Positions 5,797 to 14,482 of a DNA stretch of 64,000 bases are shown piece by piece. The DNA is from JBGSQR01 sp964509295 (GTDB lineage: Bacteria > Desulfobacterota > Desulfuromonadia > Geobacterales > Pseudopelobacteraceae): assembly GCA_964509295.1 (NCBI GenBank), contig CAZDWS010000007.1:62001-126000 (forward strand). The letters run 5' to 3'. Numbering within the stretch: the stretch's first letter is position 1; the number at the start of each line of letters is the position of its first letter. A program made the translations under genes and the position numbers. A model generated the notes under the pieces. The model made no database searches and had not been told where the DNA came from. It worked only from the letters and a program-made list of their open reading frames with translations.

Positions 5797-7956
5797 TTAA
5801 CCTCCCAAACCTAACAGCCTGCCGCCTTGATAGATGATCAGCGCCACAACCCAGGCTAGTACAGTCTGATAAGTAAATCCGACCGCCACCCACTTCCATG
5901 TGCCGAACTCCTGTCGCATGGCGGCAGCAACAATCATGCAGGGCATATAAAGTAGAACAAAGGCCATGAATGCGTAAGAGGAAAGGGGAGTAAACCCGTC
6001 TTTGATAGCCTGGTTCAAGGCAGACTTATCCTCTTCTTTTTCTTCCGGTTGTGGGATATTCAGTACCGAAACAACAGCTTTTTTGGATGCTTCACCGAAA
6101 GACACCACTATTTCCTTCAGGTCTTCACCCAGTGTCGGTACCACTTTCTTTTCTTCTTCTTTTTTAGGTGTATAGATTTCGCCCATGGTACCGACAACGA
6201 TCTCTTTGGCAATTACGCCAGTGATCAGTGCGGCTGACGCTTCCCAGGTTCCGAATCCGACCGGCTGGAAAATTGGTGCCACAGCGGCTCCGGCTTGTCC
6301 CAGATAGGAATCACGCTTGCTTTCTACTCCCCATGGAAGGTTGAGCATGAACCAGACAAGTATGGACACAGCAAATATGTAGGTTCCCGCCTTATAGATG
6401 AAGTGTTTGCCTTTTTCCCAGGTATGCAGACAGAGGCTGGAAAAGGACGGCATGCGGTAAGGCGGCAGCTCCATGATGAACATGGGGGCTTCACCTCTGA
6501 AAATGGTTTTTTTAAAGATCAGTCCCATAAACACAGCCAGCAGGATTCCGAGGATATAAAGAGACCAGAGCACCGTACCTGAGTTTTCAGGGAAGAATAC
6601 TCCGATGAAGACAACGTAAACCGGCAGTCGTGCACCGCAGGACATCAGCGGGATCAATAGTGCGGTCAGAATCTTGTCCTTCTGGTTTTCCAGTGTTCTG
6701 GTGGCGTAGATTCCAGGCACATTACAGCCGAATCCCAACAGCATGGGGATAAATGATTTGCCGTGCAGACCGATGGAGTGCATGGCGCGGTCCATGATAA
6801 AGGCCGCGCGAGCCATATAACCGCTGCCTTCCAGAAAAGTGATGAAGAACATCATGCAGAAGATTACCGGCACAAACACCAGTACGAATCCGACCCCGGC
6901 AATAACCCCGTCATTGACCAGTGAAATGGTCCAGTCCGGTGCGCCGATAGAACCGAGGATTGCCGAAGCCCAGCGTTTGAAAGGGCCTTCATTCATGGCC
7001 TTGATCCATTCACCGAAGGGGGCGGAGAGATCGAAAGTCAGCTTGAACAACAGCCACATGGCGGCCATGAAAATCGGGATGCCCAGAAAACGGTTCAGTA
7101 CGATCCGGTCGATTTTCTCTGTCAGAGCCACATTGCGCAGTTCCGGTTTTGTCAATGCCTCCCGGCAGAGTCCGCTGGCAAGACCGTAGCGGATATCAGC
7201 CAGTAATCCCTCGATATCATCACCGTGAGCCTGATACAGATGTTTGAGCGGCTGGGCAGGAATATCGTTGCTTTCCAGCCCGGTTTCCTTCATGACAACC
7301 TTGTCGCCCTCCAGTATTTTCAACAGCAGCCAACGCTCCGGATATCTGTCAAACAGAGCCGGATGTTTTTTATCAATGGAGTCCAGAATGCAAGGCAGAA
7401 CCAGCTCAATATCCTCGCCGTAGTTGAGAATTCTGGGGCGTTTCTGGTCATGGCCGCCTGCAATCTTTACTGTTGCGGCCAGAAGTTCTTCCAGACCTGT
7501 TTTACGTGTCGCCGAGGTCGGAATTACCGTTATACCCAAGGTTGATTCAATGTGTTTGATGTCGAAACGGTACCCCTTGGCTTCTGCTTCATCATAGATA
7601 TTGAGAGCCATTATCATTGGGATGCCAAGTTCAAGCAACTGGACAGTCAGATACAGGTTCCTTTCAAGATTGGTTGAATCTACAACATTAATGATCAGAT
7701 CCGGTTTCTCGCTGACCAGGTAATCCCGGGCAATGATTTCTTCCTGGGAATAAGGTGAAAGAGAGTAGGTACCAGGCAGGTCAACAAGCTTTATCATTTG
7801 ACCGGCATGCTCAAACTCGGCCTCTTTTTTCTCAACTGTTACACCTGGCCAGTTGCCGACGTGCAGGCGACTGCCAGCAATGGCATTGATCAGTGTGGAT
7901 TTTCCCGCATTGGGATTACCGGCTACCGCAATGACGAGCGACTTGATTTGACTCAT
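5797..7956 (-). CDS. feoB: Ferrous iron transport protein B
   Basis: 719 residues. The N-terminal G domain has G1 GNPNAGKST at 13-21, G3 DLPG and a G4-like NIYD. A helical regulatory domain follows, then a polytopic membrane region with two Gate motifs including GFGCNVPG and SCGARLPVY. The length is slightly below the 770 residues of the E. coli protein and ordinary for the family. It imports Fe(II) across the inner membrane with GTP-dependent gating. The start overlaps the feoA stop by four bases (ATGA), showing translational coupling. It sits in the middle of a nine-gene operon with two FeoA-type proteins upstream and signalling proteins downstream. Confidence 0.97.
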   Translation of the reverse strand: MSQIKSLVIAVAGNPNAGKSTLINAIAGSRLHVGNWPGVTVEKKEAEFEHAGQMIKLVDLPGTYSLSPYSQEEIIARDYLVSEKPDLIINVVDSTNLERNLYLTVQLLELGIPMIMALNIYDEAEAKGYRFDIKHIESTLGITVIPTSATRKTGLEELLAATVKIAGGHDQKRPRILNYGEDIELVLPCILDSIDKKHPALFDRYPERWLLLKILEGDKVVMKETGLESNDIPAQPLKHLYQAHGDDIEGLLADIRYGLASGLCREALTKPELRNVALTEKIDRIVLNRFLGIPIFMAAMWLLFKLTFDLSAPFGEWIKAMNEGPFKRWASAILGSIGAPDWTISLVNDGVIAGVGFVLVFVPVIFCMMFFITFLEGSGYMARAAFIMDRAMHSIGLHGKSFIPMLLGFGCNVPGIYATRTLENQKDKILTALLIPLMSCGARLPVYVVFIGVFFPENSGTVLWSLYILGILLAVFMGLIFKKTIFRGEAPMFIMELPPYRMPSFSSLCLHTWEKGKHFIYKAGTYIFAVSILVWFMLNLPWGVESKRDSYLGQAGAAVAPIFQPVGFGTWEASAALITGVIAKEIVVGTMGEIYTPKKEEEKKVVPTLGEDLKEIVVSFGEASKKAVVSVLNIPQPEEKEEDKSALNQAIKDGFTPLSSYAFMAFVLLYMPCMIVAAAMRQEFGTWKWVAVGFTYQTVLAWVVALIIYQGGRLLGLGG

Positions 7957-8183
7957 GACACCACCTCGATTTCAATTCCCCTGGCTTCTTCTTTACGTAG
8001 TGAAAGGTTGTAACCCCTTACAGTTACTTCAATCGGATTGCCGAGCGGAGCAACTTTTTCAACTTTGATCAATTCCCCCGGCAGTACCCCCATGTCCATC
8101 ATCCTTCTCCTGATTGCACCCAGACCTGCGTCGAGTTTAATTATTCTGCCCTGTTGGCCGGGCTTGAGCATTGCCAGATTCAT
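7953..8183 (-). CDS. feoA: FeoA, cytoplasmic partner of FeoB
   Basis: 76 residues forming one SH3-like FeoA domain: LKPGQQGRIIKL, then GAIRRRMMDMGVLPGELIKVEKVAPLGNPIEV, and the final VRGYNLSLRKEEA element. It overlaps the start of feoB by four bases. FeoA is required for FeoB activity in the bacteria studied. A second, modified FeoA-type gene lies five bases upstream. Confidence 0.95.
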   Translation of the reverse strand: MNLAMLKPGQQGRIIKLDAGLGAIRRRMMDMGVLPGELIKVEKVAPLGNPIEVTVRGYNLSLRKEEARGIEIEVVS

Positions 8184-8188
8184 ATGTT

Positions 8189-8470
8189 TTACCTCCGTAC
8201 CATTATTTTCATTGCCATGCGGCGATCTATTGCAATACGCGCTTCATCTACAAGCAGCAGCAGCAGGTTGCCATCATTTTTAAGCATTTCCACCTGTTTG
8301 CCTGCTCTCAGCCCCATTTCCTCTGCCCTGGTGGCAGTGCTGGCATGTTGCTTGTGGGAATGACCATGTTGACCGTGATCAGAGTGGCAGCTTCCACCGC
8401 ATCCGCCGCAATGTTTGATTTCTACAATTTCGCACTTCTCGCCAGGGCTCAACAGTCCTAGTGTCATCAT
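8189..8470 (-). CDS. FeoA-domain protein with Cys/His-rich insertion
   Basis: 93 residues. The FeoA core is split: the first strand (LLSPGEKCEIVEIKH) is at 4-20, and the domain resumes at about 48 (RAEEMGLRAGKQVEML) and ends with DEARIAIDRRMAMKIMV. Between them, residues 20-43 hold an insertion with three cysteines and about eight histidines (HCGGCGGSCHSDHGQHGHSH), which looks like a metal-binding loop. It is separated from feoA by five bases and belongs to the same operon. Possible roles are Fe(II) sensing or delivery to FeoB, but nothing in the sequence proves the metal. An ordinary FeoA has about 75-80 residues. Confidence 0.85.
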   Translation of the reverse strand: MMTLGLLSPGEKCEIVEIKHCGGCGGSCHSDHGQHGHSHKQHASTATRAEEMGLRAGKQVEMLKNDGNLLLLLVDEARIAIDRRMAMKIMVRR

Positions 8471-8482
8471 TTTAATCTCCCG

Positions 8483-9295
8483 TTAAAACTTAAGAACCAA
8501 CCCGTATAGTACACTGACATCATCTTCAGGTTTGGTCAGGCCCAGTTTGACGCCGGCATTTATATCCAGATTTTCGGTGATCTCGTAACGGGCTCCAACC
8601 AGAGTGTAGACAGGCACTTCGTTGGTACTGTTGTCTACGGAAGTAGCCAGTCCGAAGTCCGCTACAACTGTCAGTTTGTCCATGGCCTTGACTTCGCCTG
8701 CAATAGAGCCGGACCAGATATCGCTTCGACTGGCTGCCCTGACATCTTCATTACGATAGCTGTGGTGTTCATAGCCAAGGTTGGCATGCAATGCATATTT
8801 GCCGTCCTGAAACTCTTTTGATGCTATCAGTGTTGTGCCAAACTGCCAGCGTCCTTCTGAAAAGCCGGCGCTGTATTTGCCGGTCGGCAAAATTATCGAA
8901 GGTTTGATGGCAAAGTTAACCCCGCCCAGTTCGGCAAAAGCGTATTTCAGCTCAACAGTCATGTCTCCAAAGCCATCGTTTTTACTCACCAGTTGATCGT
9001 CTTCCTTGACGCGTTCACTGATGGTGTAGGGTACGGCCAGCGAAATGCCCAGATTTTTGTACAGGCCGGTGGTTATTTTCATTTCTGCATCGGCGGTGCT
9101 GTTTTTTGTAGTGACGCCATTGGCAGATTCTTTGTCAAAGGTGTAACCGCCGTTCAGTTCAATTTCAACCTTACCAACTTCTACAGTGCCTGCGTCATCC
9201 GTAGCCAGAGGTGGTCCGGCGTAGACCTGGCTGGATGTTGTTACCAGAAGAGCCATAACTGCAACTGCTGCAAGACTGTTTTTTACAATATTCAT
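8483..9295 (-). CDS. Outer-membrane beta-barrel protein in the feo operon
   Basis: 270 residues with a signal peptide ending near SSQVYA-G. The rest consists of alternating amphipathic strands and ends in a C-terminal phenylalanine (YGLVLKF), typical of outer-membrane barrels. The opening GPPLATDDAGTVEVGKVEIELNGG resembles the transporter family grouped with the MetA phenol-degradation proteins. It lies 12 bases upstream of the modified feoA gene. An outer-membrane channel for Fe(II) or an iron-responsive porin fits the context, but substrate is unknown. Confidence 0.75.
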   Translation of the reverse strand: MNIVKNSLAAVAVMALLVTTSSQVYAGPPLATDDAGTVEVGKVEIELNGGYTFDKESANGVTTKNSTADAEMKITTGLYKNLGISLAVPYTISERVKEDDQLVSKNDGFGDMTVELKYAFAELGGVNFAIKPSIILPTGKYSAGFSEGRWQFGTTLIASKEFQDGKYALHANLGYEHHSYRNEDVRAASRSDIWSGSIAGEVKAMDKLTVVADFGLATSVDNSTNEVPVYTLVGARYEITENLDINAGVKLGLTKPEDDVSVLYGLVLKF

Positions 9296-9326
9296 CTGTT
9301 ACTCCTTTTGATTTATTCCATACCGG

Positions 9327-9629
9327 TTAAGCATGGTTCTTATTGTTAATTATGCTGAGACATTTCAGGCATTGACGAAGTGAGCAAACACCACAGGCGT
9401 GGTGCATGAATACGGGAATGCCGCTCTCCTTAGCCATTGTGACTGCCGTATTGCGGGCTTTGTGTGAGATCATGTTTGTGAAGATTACAACCGCATCCGC
9501 ACTCTTGATTCGTGAGCCCATGTTATGTTCCAGTTGGCTGAAGATCTGAAGCTGCATACCCATTTTTTGTGCTTCTTTCTGGTACTGCGAACCCAGTCTG
9601 TCCATTCCACCTACCAGTACAATGCTCAT
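9327..9629 (-). CDS. DUF2325 family protein
   Basis: 100 residues. It starts MSIVLVGGMDRLG and keeps the DUF2325 pattern of a Rossmann-like GG motif, a DAVVIFTNMISHKA segment and a final strand (GIPVFMHHACGVCSLRQC). The three cysteines in CGVCSLRQC could bind metal. The biochemical role of the family is not established. Position 31 bases upstream of the barrel gene, in an operon with feoAB, suggests an iron-related function. Confidence 0.8.
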   Translation of the reverse strand: MSIVLVGGMDRLGSQYQKEAQKMGMQLQIFSQLEHNMGSRIKSADAVVIFTNMISHKARNTAVTMAKESGIPVFMHHACGVCSLRQCLKCLSIINNKNHA

Positions 9630-9673
9630 AGTGCCACCTTTGTTTGTAATTGAATTGCAATATCAAATAGTGT

Positions 9674-10351
9674 TTATAAAAATAGGTTGTTTCTTGATAG
9701 CTCAATGAATTCCTGCGGGGATTTGCATCCAGATAACTGTTTACCGACTGTAACTCTCGACAACAGATGGCTTTTAACCAGAGTAAGGCTTGTTGCGGGG
9801 TTTCCGTATATTTTCCAGGGTCCCTGGCAGGTAAATGGTATTTTAATTACACCCATGAACGCAGCAACATCTTTGGCGGGATAGCCAATGAATAAACCTA
9901 TTTCGTGCGGAAAGTTTCCGCTCTGTTCAATTTTTGACTGTAGCTCATTTAAGAGAATAGAACTTGTTGCAGGGGAACTGTAACCGGCTTTAGAAAGTAG
10001 AGCCATGATGCCGGGGTGTGAAAGGTGTTTGGAAAGTACATTGCTGTCATAACAAAAAAGAAGAACGGATTTTTCGCTGGTTTTTAAAACGTGCAGATTA
10101 ATACCTTCAAGTCTTTTGGCAACTTCAATATGGTATTGATTCCATAATTGATAGAGATTAATGCCGCATGCCAAAGGATTGTTTACAAGTGAGACAAGAT
10201 TTGCCGGTTTGGTTTTAGATAATACTTCCGAGCTTTCATAAATCAGATGCGCAGTAAGGCAGTCTATGGGGTCTTTAAATTTATTGGCTAGTTTATGTTT
10301 TATGACCCTGGAAATTGATTTTGCTTCTTCCATATCAAAATAGTTTGCCAT
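9674..10351 (-). CDS. DUF3793 family protein, first gene of the feo operon
   Basis: 225 residues from the ATG at 10351, chosen because GGAG lies five bases upstream. The family signature FPHEIGLFIGYPAKDVAAF and a following GPWKIYG are present near residues 145-185. The function of DUF3793 is unknown. The gene is promoter-proximal: a -35 TTGACT and a Fur-like box lie just upstream. The 44-base gap to the DUF2325 gene supports co-transcription with the Fe(II) uptake genes. Confidence 0.8.
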   Translation of the reverse strand: MANYFDMEEAKSISRVIKHKLANKFKDPIDCLTAHLIYESSEVLSKTKPANLVSLVNNPLACGINLYQLWNQYHIEVAKRLEGINLHVLKTSEKSVLLFCYDSNVLSKHLSHPGIMALLSKAGYSSPATSSILLNELQSKIEQSGNFPHEIGLFIGYPAKDVAAFMGVIKIPFTCQGPWKIYGNPATSLTLVKSHLLSRVTVGKQLSGCKSPQEFIELSRNNLFL

Positions 10352-10367
10352 AGTTTCTCCGTGCAAA

Positions 10368-10408
10368 TGAATTTCGTTATCAATATCAATTTGGTAAAAT
10401 AAAGTCAA
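10368..10408 (-). promoter_or_regulatory. Promoter with overlapping Fur-like box for the feo operon
   Basis: On the minus strand a TTGACT (10403-10408) is followed after 17 bases by TATTGA (10380-10385). The sequence TGAATTT-C-GTTATCA at 10368-10382 has 7-1-7 spacing, and one half (GTTATCA) matches six of seven positions of the Fur consensus. The box overlaps the end of the -10 region and lies about 17 bases before the DUF3793 start, a good place for iron-dependent repression. The exact start site is not visible. Confidence 0.55.
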
Positions 10409-10484
10409 CATAAAATCTAGTGTGACCAAAATTAATTGTAAGAAGCAGGAAGTGCTTGAAATAGAGGGAGGGTGGAATTATAGA

Positions 10485-10940
10485 TCAGCTTTTACTGAGA
10501 CAGCTTTTGCATATTCCGTAAACAACAACACTTTTGCTGGAAATATTCCCCCAGTCCTTGACTGATTCCGGCTGATCTATTTCATCAAAAGCTGGCCAAT
10601 GAAAGTCGATTACTTTATTACATCTGCTGCAGATCATGTGGTGGTGCCGGGATGTGACAATCTCGAAACGCGCCTGGCTGCCTGAAGTATTGATGCGTGA
10701 TATCAGATCATGTTGTTCGAAGGTTGCCAGTGTTCTGTAAACCGTGTCCAGAGAAATGGAAGGTAGTCTTTCTGAAATTATTTTATGAAGCATTTCAGCT
10801 GACGGGTGGTCTTTGCTGTTTAACAAAGCCATGAATATTTCAATGCGTTGATGAGTTACCTTGAGGCCGGCTTCTCTGCAGGATTCAATGAATTTAGAAA
10901 TCAGATCTTCGTTGATATTGATGGTTTTCTTTTTGTGCAT
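10485..10940 (-). CDS. perR: Fur-family peroxide or iron regulator, PerR-like
   Basis: 151 residues from the ATG at 10940. The winged helix (LKVTHQRIEIFMALL, SISLDTVYRTLATF) is followed by the metal-binding domain with HHHMIC at about 99-104 and two CxxC pairs, C104-C107 and C144-C147, that form the structural zinc site of PerR/Fur proteins. D44-H45 is at the place of a regulatory-site histidine. It is divergent from katG with 273 bases between, the usual arrangement of PerR and a peroxidase it represses. Fur itself cannot be excluded by sequence; the katG context favours PerR. No strong ribosome site is visible before the ATG. Confidence 0.8.
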   Translation of the reverse strand: MHKKKTININEDLISKFIESCREAGLKVTHQRIEIFMALLNSKDHPSAEMLHKIISERLPSISLDTVYRTLATFEQHDLISRINTSGSQARFEIVTSRHHHMICSRCNKVIDFHWPAFDEIDQPESVKDWGNISSKSVVVYGICKSCLSKS

Positions 10941-11020
10941 ATATACCAACTATTTAAAAATTGATTTGCTTAGAGCTGCCTGTCTGAATATTGGTGCTAG
11001 TTGACAACCAACGCATCTGT

Positions 11021-11045
11021 AATAGTATTATCTTACTATACTATT
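11021..11045. promoter_or_regulatory. Inverted repeat in the perR-katG gap
   Basis: AATAGTAT and ATACTATT form an 8-9-8 inverted repeat, 81 bases upstream of the perR start codon. A plus-strand TTGACA at 11001-11006 followed after 16 bases by TAGTAT (11023-11028) overlaps the left arm and may be a katG promoter. Either function is tentative. Confidence 0.4.
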
Positions 11046-11083
11046 CCCACTAAATTCCAGTTTCAAATTGCATATTTTTTACA

Positions 11084-11128
11084 TTGACTTATGAATCAAA
11101 TAAGAATAATTATTAACTAATAATTATT
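11084..11128 (+). promoter_or_regulatory. katG promoter region with perfect 24-bp inverted repeat, PerR-box candidate
   Basis: AATAATTATTA (11105-11115) and TAATAATTATT (11118-11128) are perfect 11-base inverted arms around AC. The AT-rich sequence resembles PerR boxes (TTATAATnATTATAA). A TTGACT at 11084-11089 lies 15 bases upstream, so the repeat covers the expected -10 position. Binding of the divergent PerR-like regulator here would block katG transcription (inference). Confidence 0.65.
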
Positions 11129-11213
11129 GGTACTTGGTTTTTAATATAAATTGATTGAATAACTCAGAAACTTTAAAAGTTAATGAGAAATTAAACCTGA
11201 AAGGAGAGCAGAG

Positions 11214-13421
11214 ATGAGTAATGAAAGTAAGTGTCCGGTAACTGGAAGGACTGGTAAACCGACTGCAATCAGTGGTACATCTAACCGGGACTGGTGGCCG
11301 AACCAGTTAAATCTCAAGATGCTTCATCAGAATTCCCCTTTATGCAACCCCATGGGAGAGGGTTTTAATTATGCAGAGGAATTTAAAAAGCTTGATCTGG
11401 ATGCCCTGAAAAAGGATCTCTATGCGCTTATGACAGATTCGCAAAGCTGGTGGCCCGCTGACTATGGGCACTATGGCGGTCTTTTTATACGTATGGCCTG
11501 GCACAGTGCAGGCACTTACCGTACCGGCGACGGTCGTGGCGGTGCCGGGTCGGGCTCGCAACGTTTTGCGCCACTTAACAGCTGGCCGGATAACGTTAAT
11601 CTGGATAAGGCACGTCGCCTGCTTTGGCCGATCAAGCAGAAGTATGGTAATAAAATATCCTGGGCGGATCTGTTGATCCTGGCCGGTAACTGCGCTCTGG
11701 AATCCATGGGATTCAAAACCTTCGGTTTCGGCGGCGGTCGGGAAGATATCTGGGAACCGGAAGAAGACATTTATTGGGGAGCTGAAAAAGAATGGTTGGC
11801 AACAAGCGATAAGCCAGAGAGTCGTTACACCGGTGAACGAAATCTGGAAAATCCCCTTGCTGCAGTGCAGATGGGTTTGATCTATGTGAATCCGGAAGGG
11901 CCGGACGGAAACCCGGATCCGGTCGCTTCAGGCCACGACGTTAGAGAAACCTTTGCACGAATGGCTATGAATGATGAGGAAACTGTTGCGCTGGTCGCTG
12001 GAGGACATACCTTTGGAAAGTGTCATGGTGCCGGTCCGGCAACCCATGTGGGACCGGAGCCTGAAGCAGCACCTATTGAGGAACAGGGTCTCGGTTGGAA
12101 AAGTAGTTTCCGTAGCGGTAATGGTGGCGATACAATCAGCAGCGGAATTGAGGGAGCCTGGAAACCGAACCCGACCAAGTGGGACATGGGCTATTTGAAA
12201 GTGTTGTTCAAATATGAGTGGGAGCTGGTAAAAAGCCCGGCAGGAGCGAATCAGTGGCTGGCCAAGGATGTTGATGAAGAAGATATGGTAGTTGATGCGC
12301 ATGATCCGTCAAAGAAGCATCGACCGATGATGACAACTGCGGACCTGTCTTTACGTAACGATCCGATCTATGAGCCAATTGCACGGAATTACCTGCAGAA
12401 TCCGGAAAAATTTGCGGACGCCTTTGCCAGGGCATGGTTCAAGCTGACCCACCGCGACATGGGTCCGCGCTCGCGCTATCTTGGGCCGGAGGTTCCGGCT
12501 GAGGAGCTGATCTGGCAGGACCCGGTACCTGTCGTTACTTATATATTGATTGATGAGCAGGATATTGCCACCCTCAAGGGTAAAATCCTTGCTTCGGGAC
12601 TGTCAATCTCCCAGCTGGTTTCAACCGCCTGGGCATCGGCTTCCACATTCCGTGGCTCCGACAAGCGCGGCGGAGCGAACGGCGCACGCATCCGTCTTGC
12701 ACCGCAGAAGGATTGGGAAGTAAACCAGCCAGCCCAGCTCAAGGTTGTGCTGCAGGCCCTTGAAATGATCCGGAATGAGTTTAATAGCGCACAGTCAGGC
12801 GGGAAACAGATTTCACTGGCTGACTTGATTGTTTTGGGCGGATGCGGTGGTGTCGAGCAAGCTGCAAAAAATGCCGGTTACAATGTGACTGTTCCCTTCA
12901 CACCGGGCCGCACGGATACGACTCAGGAACAAACTGATCTGGAGTCGTTCTCCGTACTCGAGCCGGCTGCTGACGGATTCCGTAATTATGTGAAAGCTAA
13001 ATATGCAGTATCCGCAGAGGAACTGCTGGTTGATCGGGCGCAGCTGCTAACTTTGACAGCACCTGAGATGACGGTTCTGATAGGTGGTCTGCGCGTACTG
13101 AATGCCAATTTCGGTCAGACCCGGCATGGTGTCTTCACAAAGAGGCCGGAAACACTGACCAATGACTTTTTCGTGAATCTGCTGGATATGGGGACTACTT
13201 GGAAAGCAGCTTCGGAAGACGGCGTATTCGAAGGGCGTGATCGCAAGAGCGGCGAACTGAAATGGACCGGCACTCGTGTCGATCTCATTTTGGGTTCGCA
13301 CTCCCAACTACGGGCATTGGCAGAAGTCTACGGATGTCAGGATTCTCAGGGGAAGTTCCTGAACGACTTTGTCGCTGCCTGGAACAAGGTTATGAATCTT
13401 GACCGTTTTGACCTGGCTTGA
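11214..13421 (+). CDS. katG: Catalase-peroxidase KatG
   Basis: 735 residues, a usual length for bacterial KatG. The distal active site R93, W96, H97 is in RMAWHSAGTYRTGDGRGG. The proximal heme ligand lies in GGHTFGKCHGAG. The Tyr and Met expected in the Met-Tyr-Trp adduct are present in IYVNPEGP and RMAMND. Both the catalytic N-terminal and the heme-less C-terminal domain are complete. The start follows AAAGGAGAG. It removes hydrogen peroxide, which matters beside Fe(II) uptake and storage genes because of Fenton chemistry. A strong hairpin terminates it. Confidence 0.98.
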   Translation: MSNESKCPVTGRTGKPTAISGTSNRDWWPNQLNLKMLHQNSPLCNPMGEGFNYAEEFKKLDLDALKKDLYALMTDSQSWWPADYGHYGGLFIRMAWHSAGTYRTGDGRGGAGSGSQRFAPLNSWPDNVNLDKARRLLWPIKQKYGNKISWADLLILAGNCALESMGFKTFGFGGGREDIWEPEEDIYWGAEKEWLATSDKPESRYTGERNLENPLAAVQMGLIYVNPEGPDGNPDPVASGHDVRETFARMAMNDEETVALVAGGHTFGKCHGAGPATHVGPEPEAAPIEEQGLGWKSSFRSGNGGDTISSGIEGAWKPNPTKWDMGYLKVLFKYEWELVKSPAGANQWLAKDVDEEDMVVDAHDPSKKHRPMMTTADLSLRNDPIYEPIARNYLQNPEKFADAFARAWFKLTHRDMGPRSRYLGPEVPAEELIWQDPVPVVTYILIDEQDIATLKGKILASGLSISQLVSTAWASASTFRGSDKRGGANGARIRLAPQKDWEVNQPAQLKVVLQALEMIRNEFNSAQSGGKQISLADLIVLGGCGGVEQAAKNAGYNVTVPFTPGRTDTTQEQTDLESFSVLEPAADGFRNYVKAKYAVSAEELLVDRAQLLTLTAPEMTVLIGGLRVLNANFGQTRHGVFTKRPETLTNDFFVNLLDMGTTWKAASEDGVFEGRDRKSGELKWTGTRVDLILGSHSQLRALAEVYGCQDSQGKFLNDFVAAWNKVMNLDRFDLA

Positions 13422-13443
13422 TTTGTTTTGAATTCTGAGAAAT

Positions 13444-13484
13444 AAAAAAAAACGGCGACCATCTACATGGCCGCCGTTTTTTTT
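13444..13484. terminator. Bidirectional terminator between katG and the methyltransferase gene
   Basis: ACGGCGaCCAT and ATGGcCGCCGT pair around a four-base loop, flanked by A-runs on the left and T-runs on the right. It serves two convergent genes. Confidence 0.9.
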
Positions 13485-14310
13485 ATTCCGTAAAGAAACG
13501 CTGATTCAGCTCTTCCAGTCCGAGTAAGTGAAGAATCTCATTCAGTCTTTCAGTCGGGCGATTGCGTGGCAGATCCTTGTAGGTGGCAATAATCAGCTCA
13601 TTTTTCATGGAATGTTCCCAACCCACAAGTTCGGTAACATTGACCTGATAACCATGAGCCTCCAGTTGCAGGCAGCGCAGCACGTTTGTGATGTGGCTGC
13701 CGAATTCACGGGTATGTATGGGGTGACGCCAGATTTCTGTCAGGATATTCTGCCCCAGGGATGTACCCTTGTATTTGCGCAATACGGCAGCTACTTCCGC
13801 CTGGCAGCAGGGCACCAGTACGATATACTGCGCTTTTCTCGCCAGGGCAAAGCGGATGGCGTCATCGGTGGCGGTATTGCAGGCGTGTAGTGCCGTGACT
13901 ATGTTGACCTGATCTGGCAGCTCACAGGATTCAATGGAATCTGCTACGGAAAGGTTTAGGAACGACATGCTTCCGAAGCCCAGTTTGGAGGCAAGTTTTT
14001 TTGATTTATCAACAAGTTCATCCCTGGTTTCTATTCCATAGATACAGGAACCTGATTCCAACTCTTTGAAAAATAGATCATAAAGTATGAAACCCAGGTA
14101 GGATTTACCGGCACCATGGTCTACAAGCGTGATGGAGTTATTGCTTTCCAGAACCTGTTTCAACAGCGGTTCAATGAACTGGTACAGGTGGTAAACCTGC
14201 TTCAGTTTACGCCTGCTGTCCTGGTTCAGCTTGCCGTCGCGGGTCAGGATGTGCAGTTCTTTCAGCAGCTCTATTGACTGCCCCGGCCTGATTTCATGTT
14301 TCTGTTCCAT
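13483..14310 (-). CDS. Class I SAM-dependent methyltransferase-like protein
   Basis: 275 residues from the ATG at 14310, with AGGGAC upstream. A Rossmann SAM-binding core is visible: TLVDHGAGKSYLGF replaces the GxGxG motif near residues 65-80, then the acidic end of strand two (YGIETRDELV), and VNIVTALHACNTATD. LVPCCQAE resembles the catalytic motif region of METTL25-type methyltransferases. The substrate is unknown. It is convergent with katG. Confidence 0.75.
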   Translation of the reverse strand: MEQKHEIRPGQSIELLKELHILTRDGKLNQDSRRKLKQVYHLYQFIEPLLKQVLESNNSITLVDHGAGKSYLGFILYDLFFKELESGSCIYGIETRDELVDKSKKLASKLGFGSMSFLNLSVADSIESCELPDQVNIVTALHACNTATDDAIRFALARKAQYIVLVPCCQAEVAAVLRKYKGTSLGQNILTEIWRHPIHTREFGSHITNVLRCLQLEAHGYQVNVTELVGWEHSMKNELIIATYKDLPRNRPTERLNEILHLLGLEELNQRFFTE

Positions 14311-14482
14311 GTGTTTTAGTCCCTGTTGCAAATGTTTATGATGACAGAGTTTATACGGAGTTGATCCCGGCTTGTCAACATTGATACGACTAACAAATCT
14401 TCAATATTTGCCTTTAACTTTTTATGCATTTGATGTAGTTGTATTCAACACTCAGAGTACATTATCCGGAGGACAGATTATT

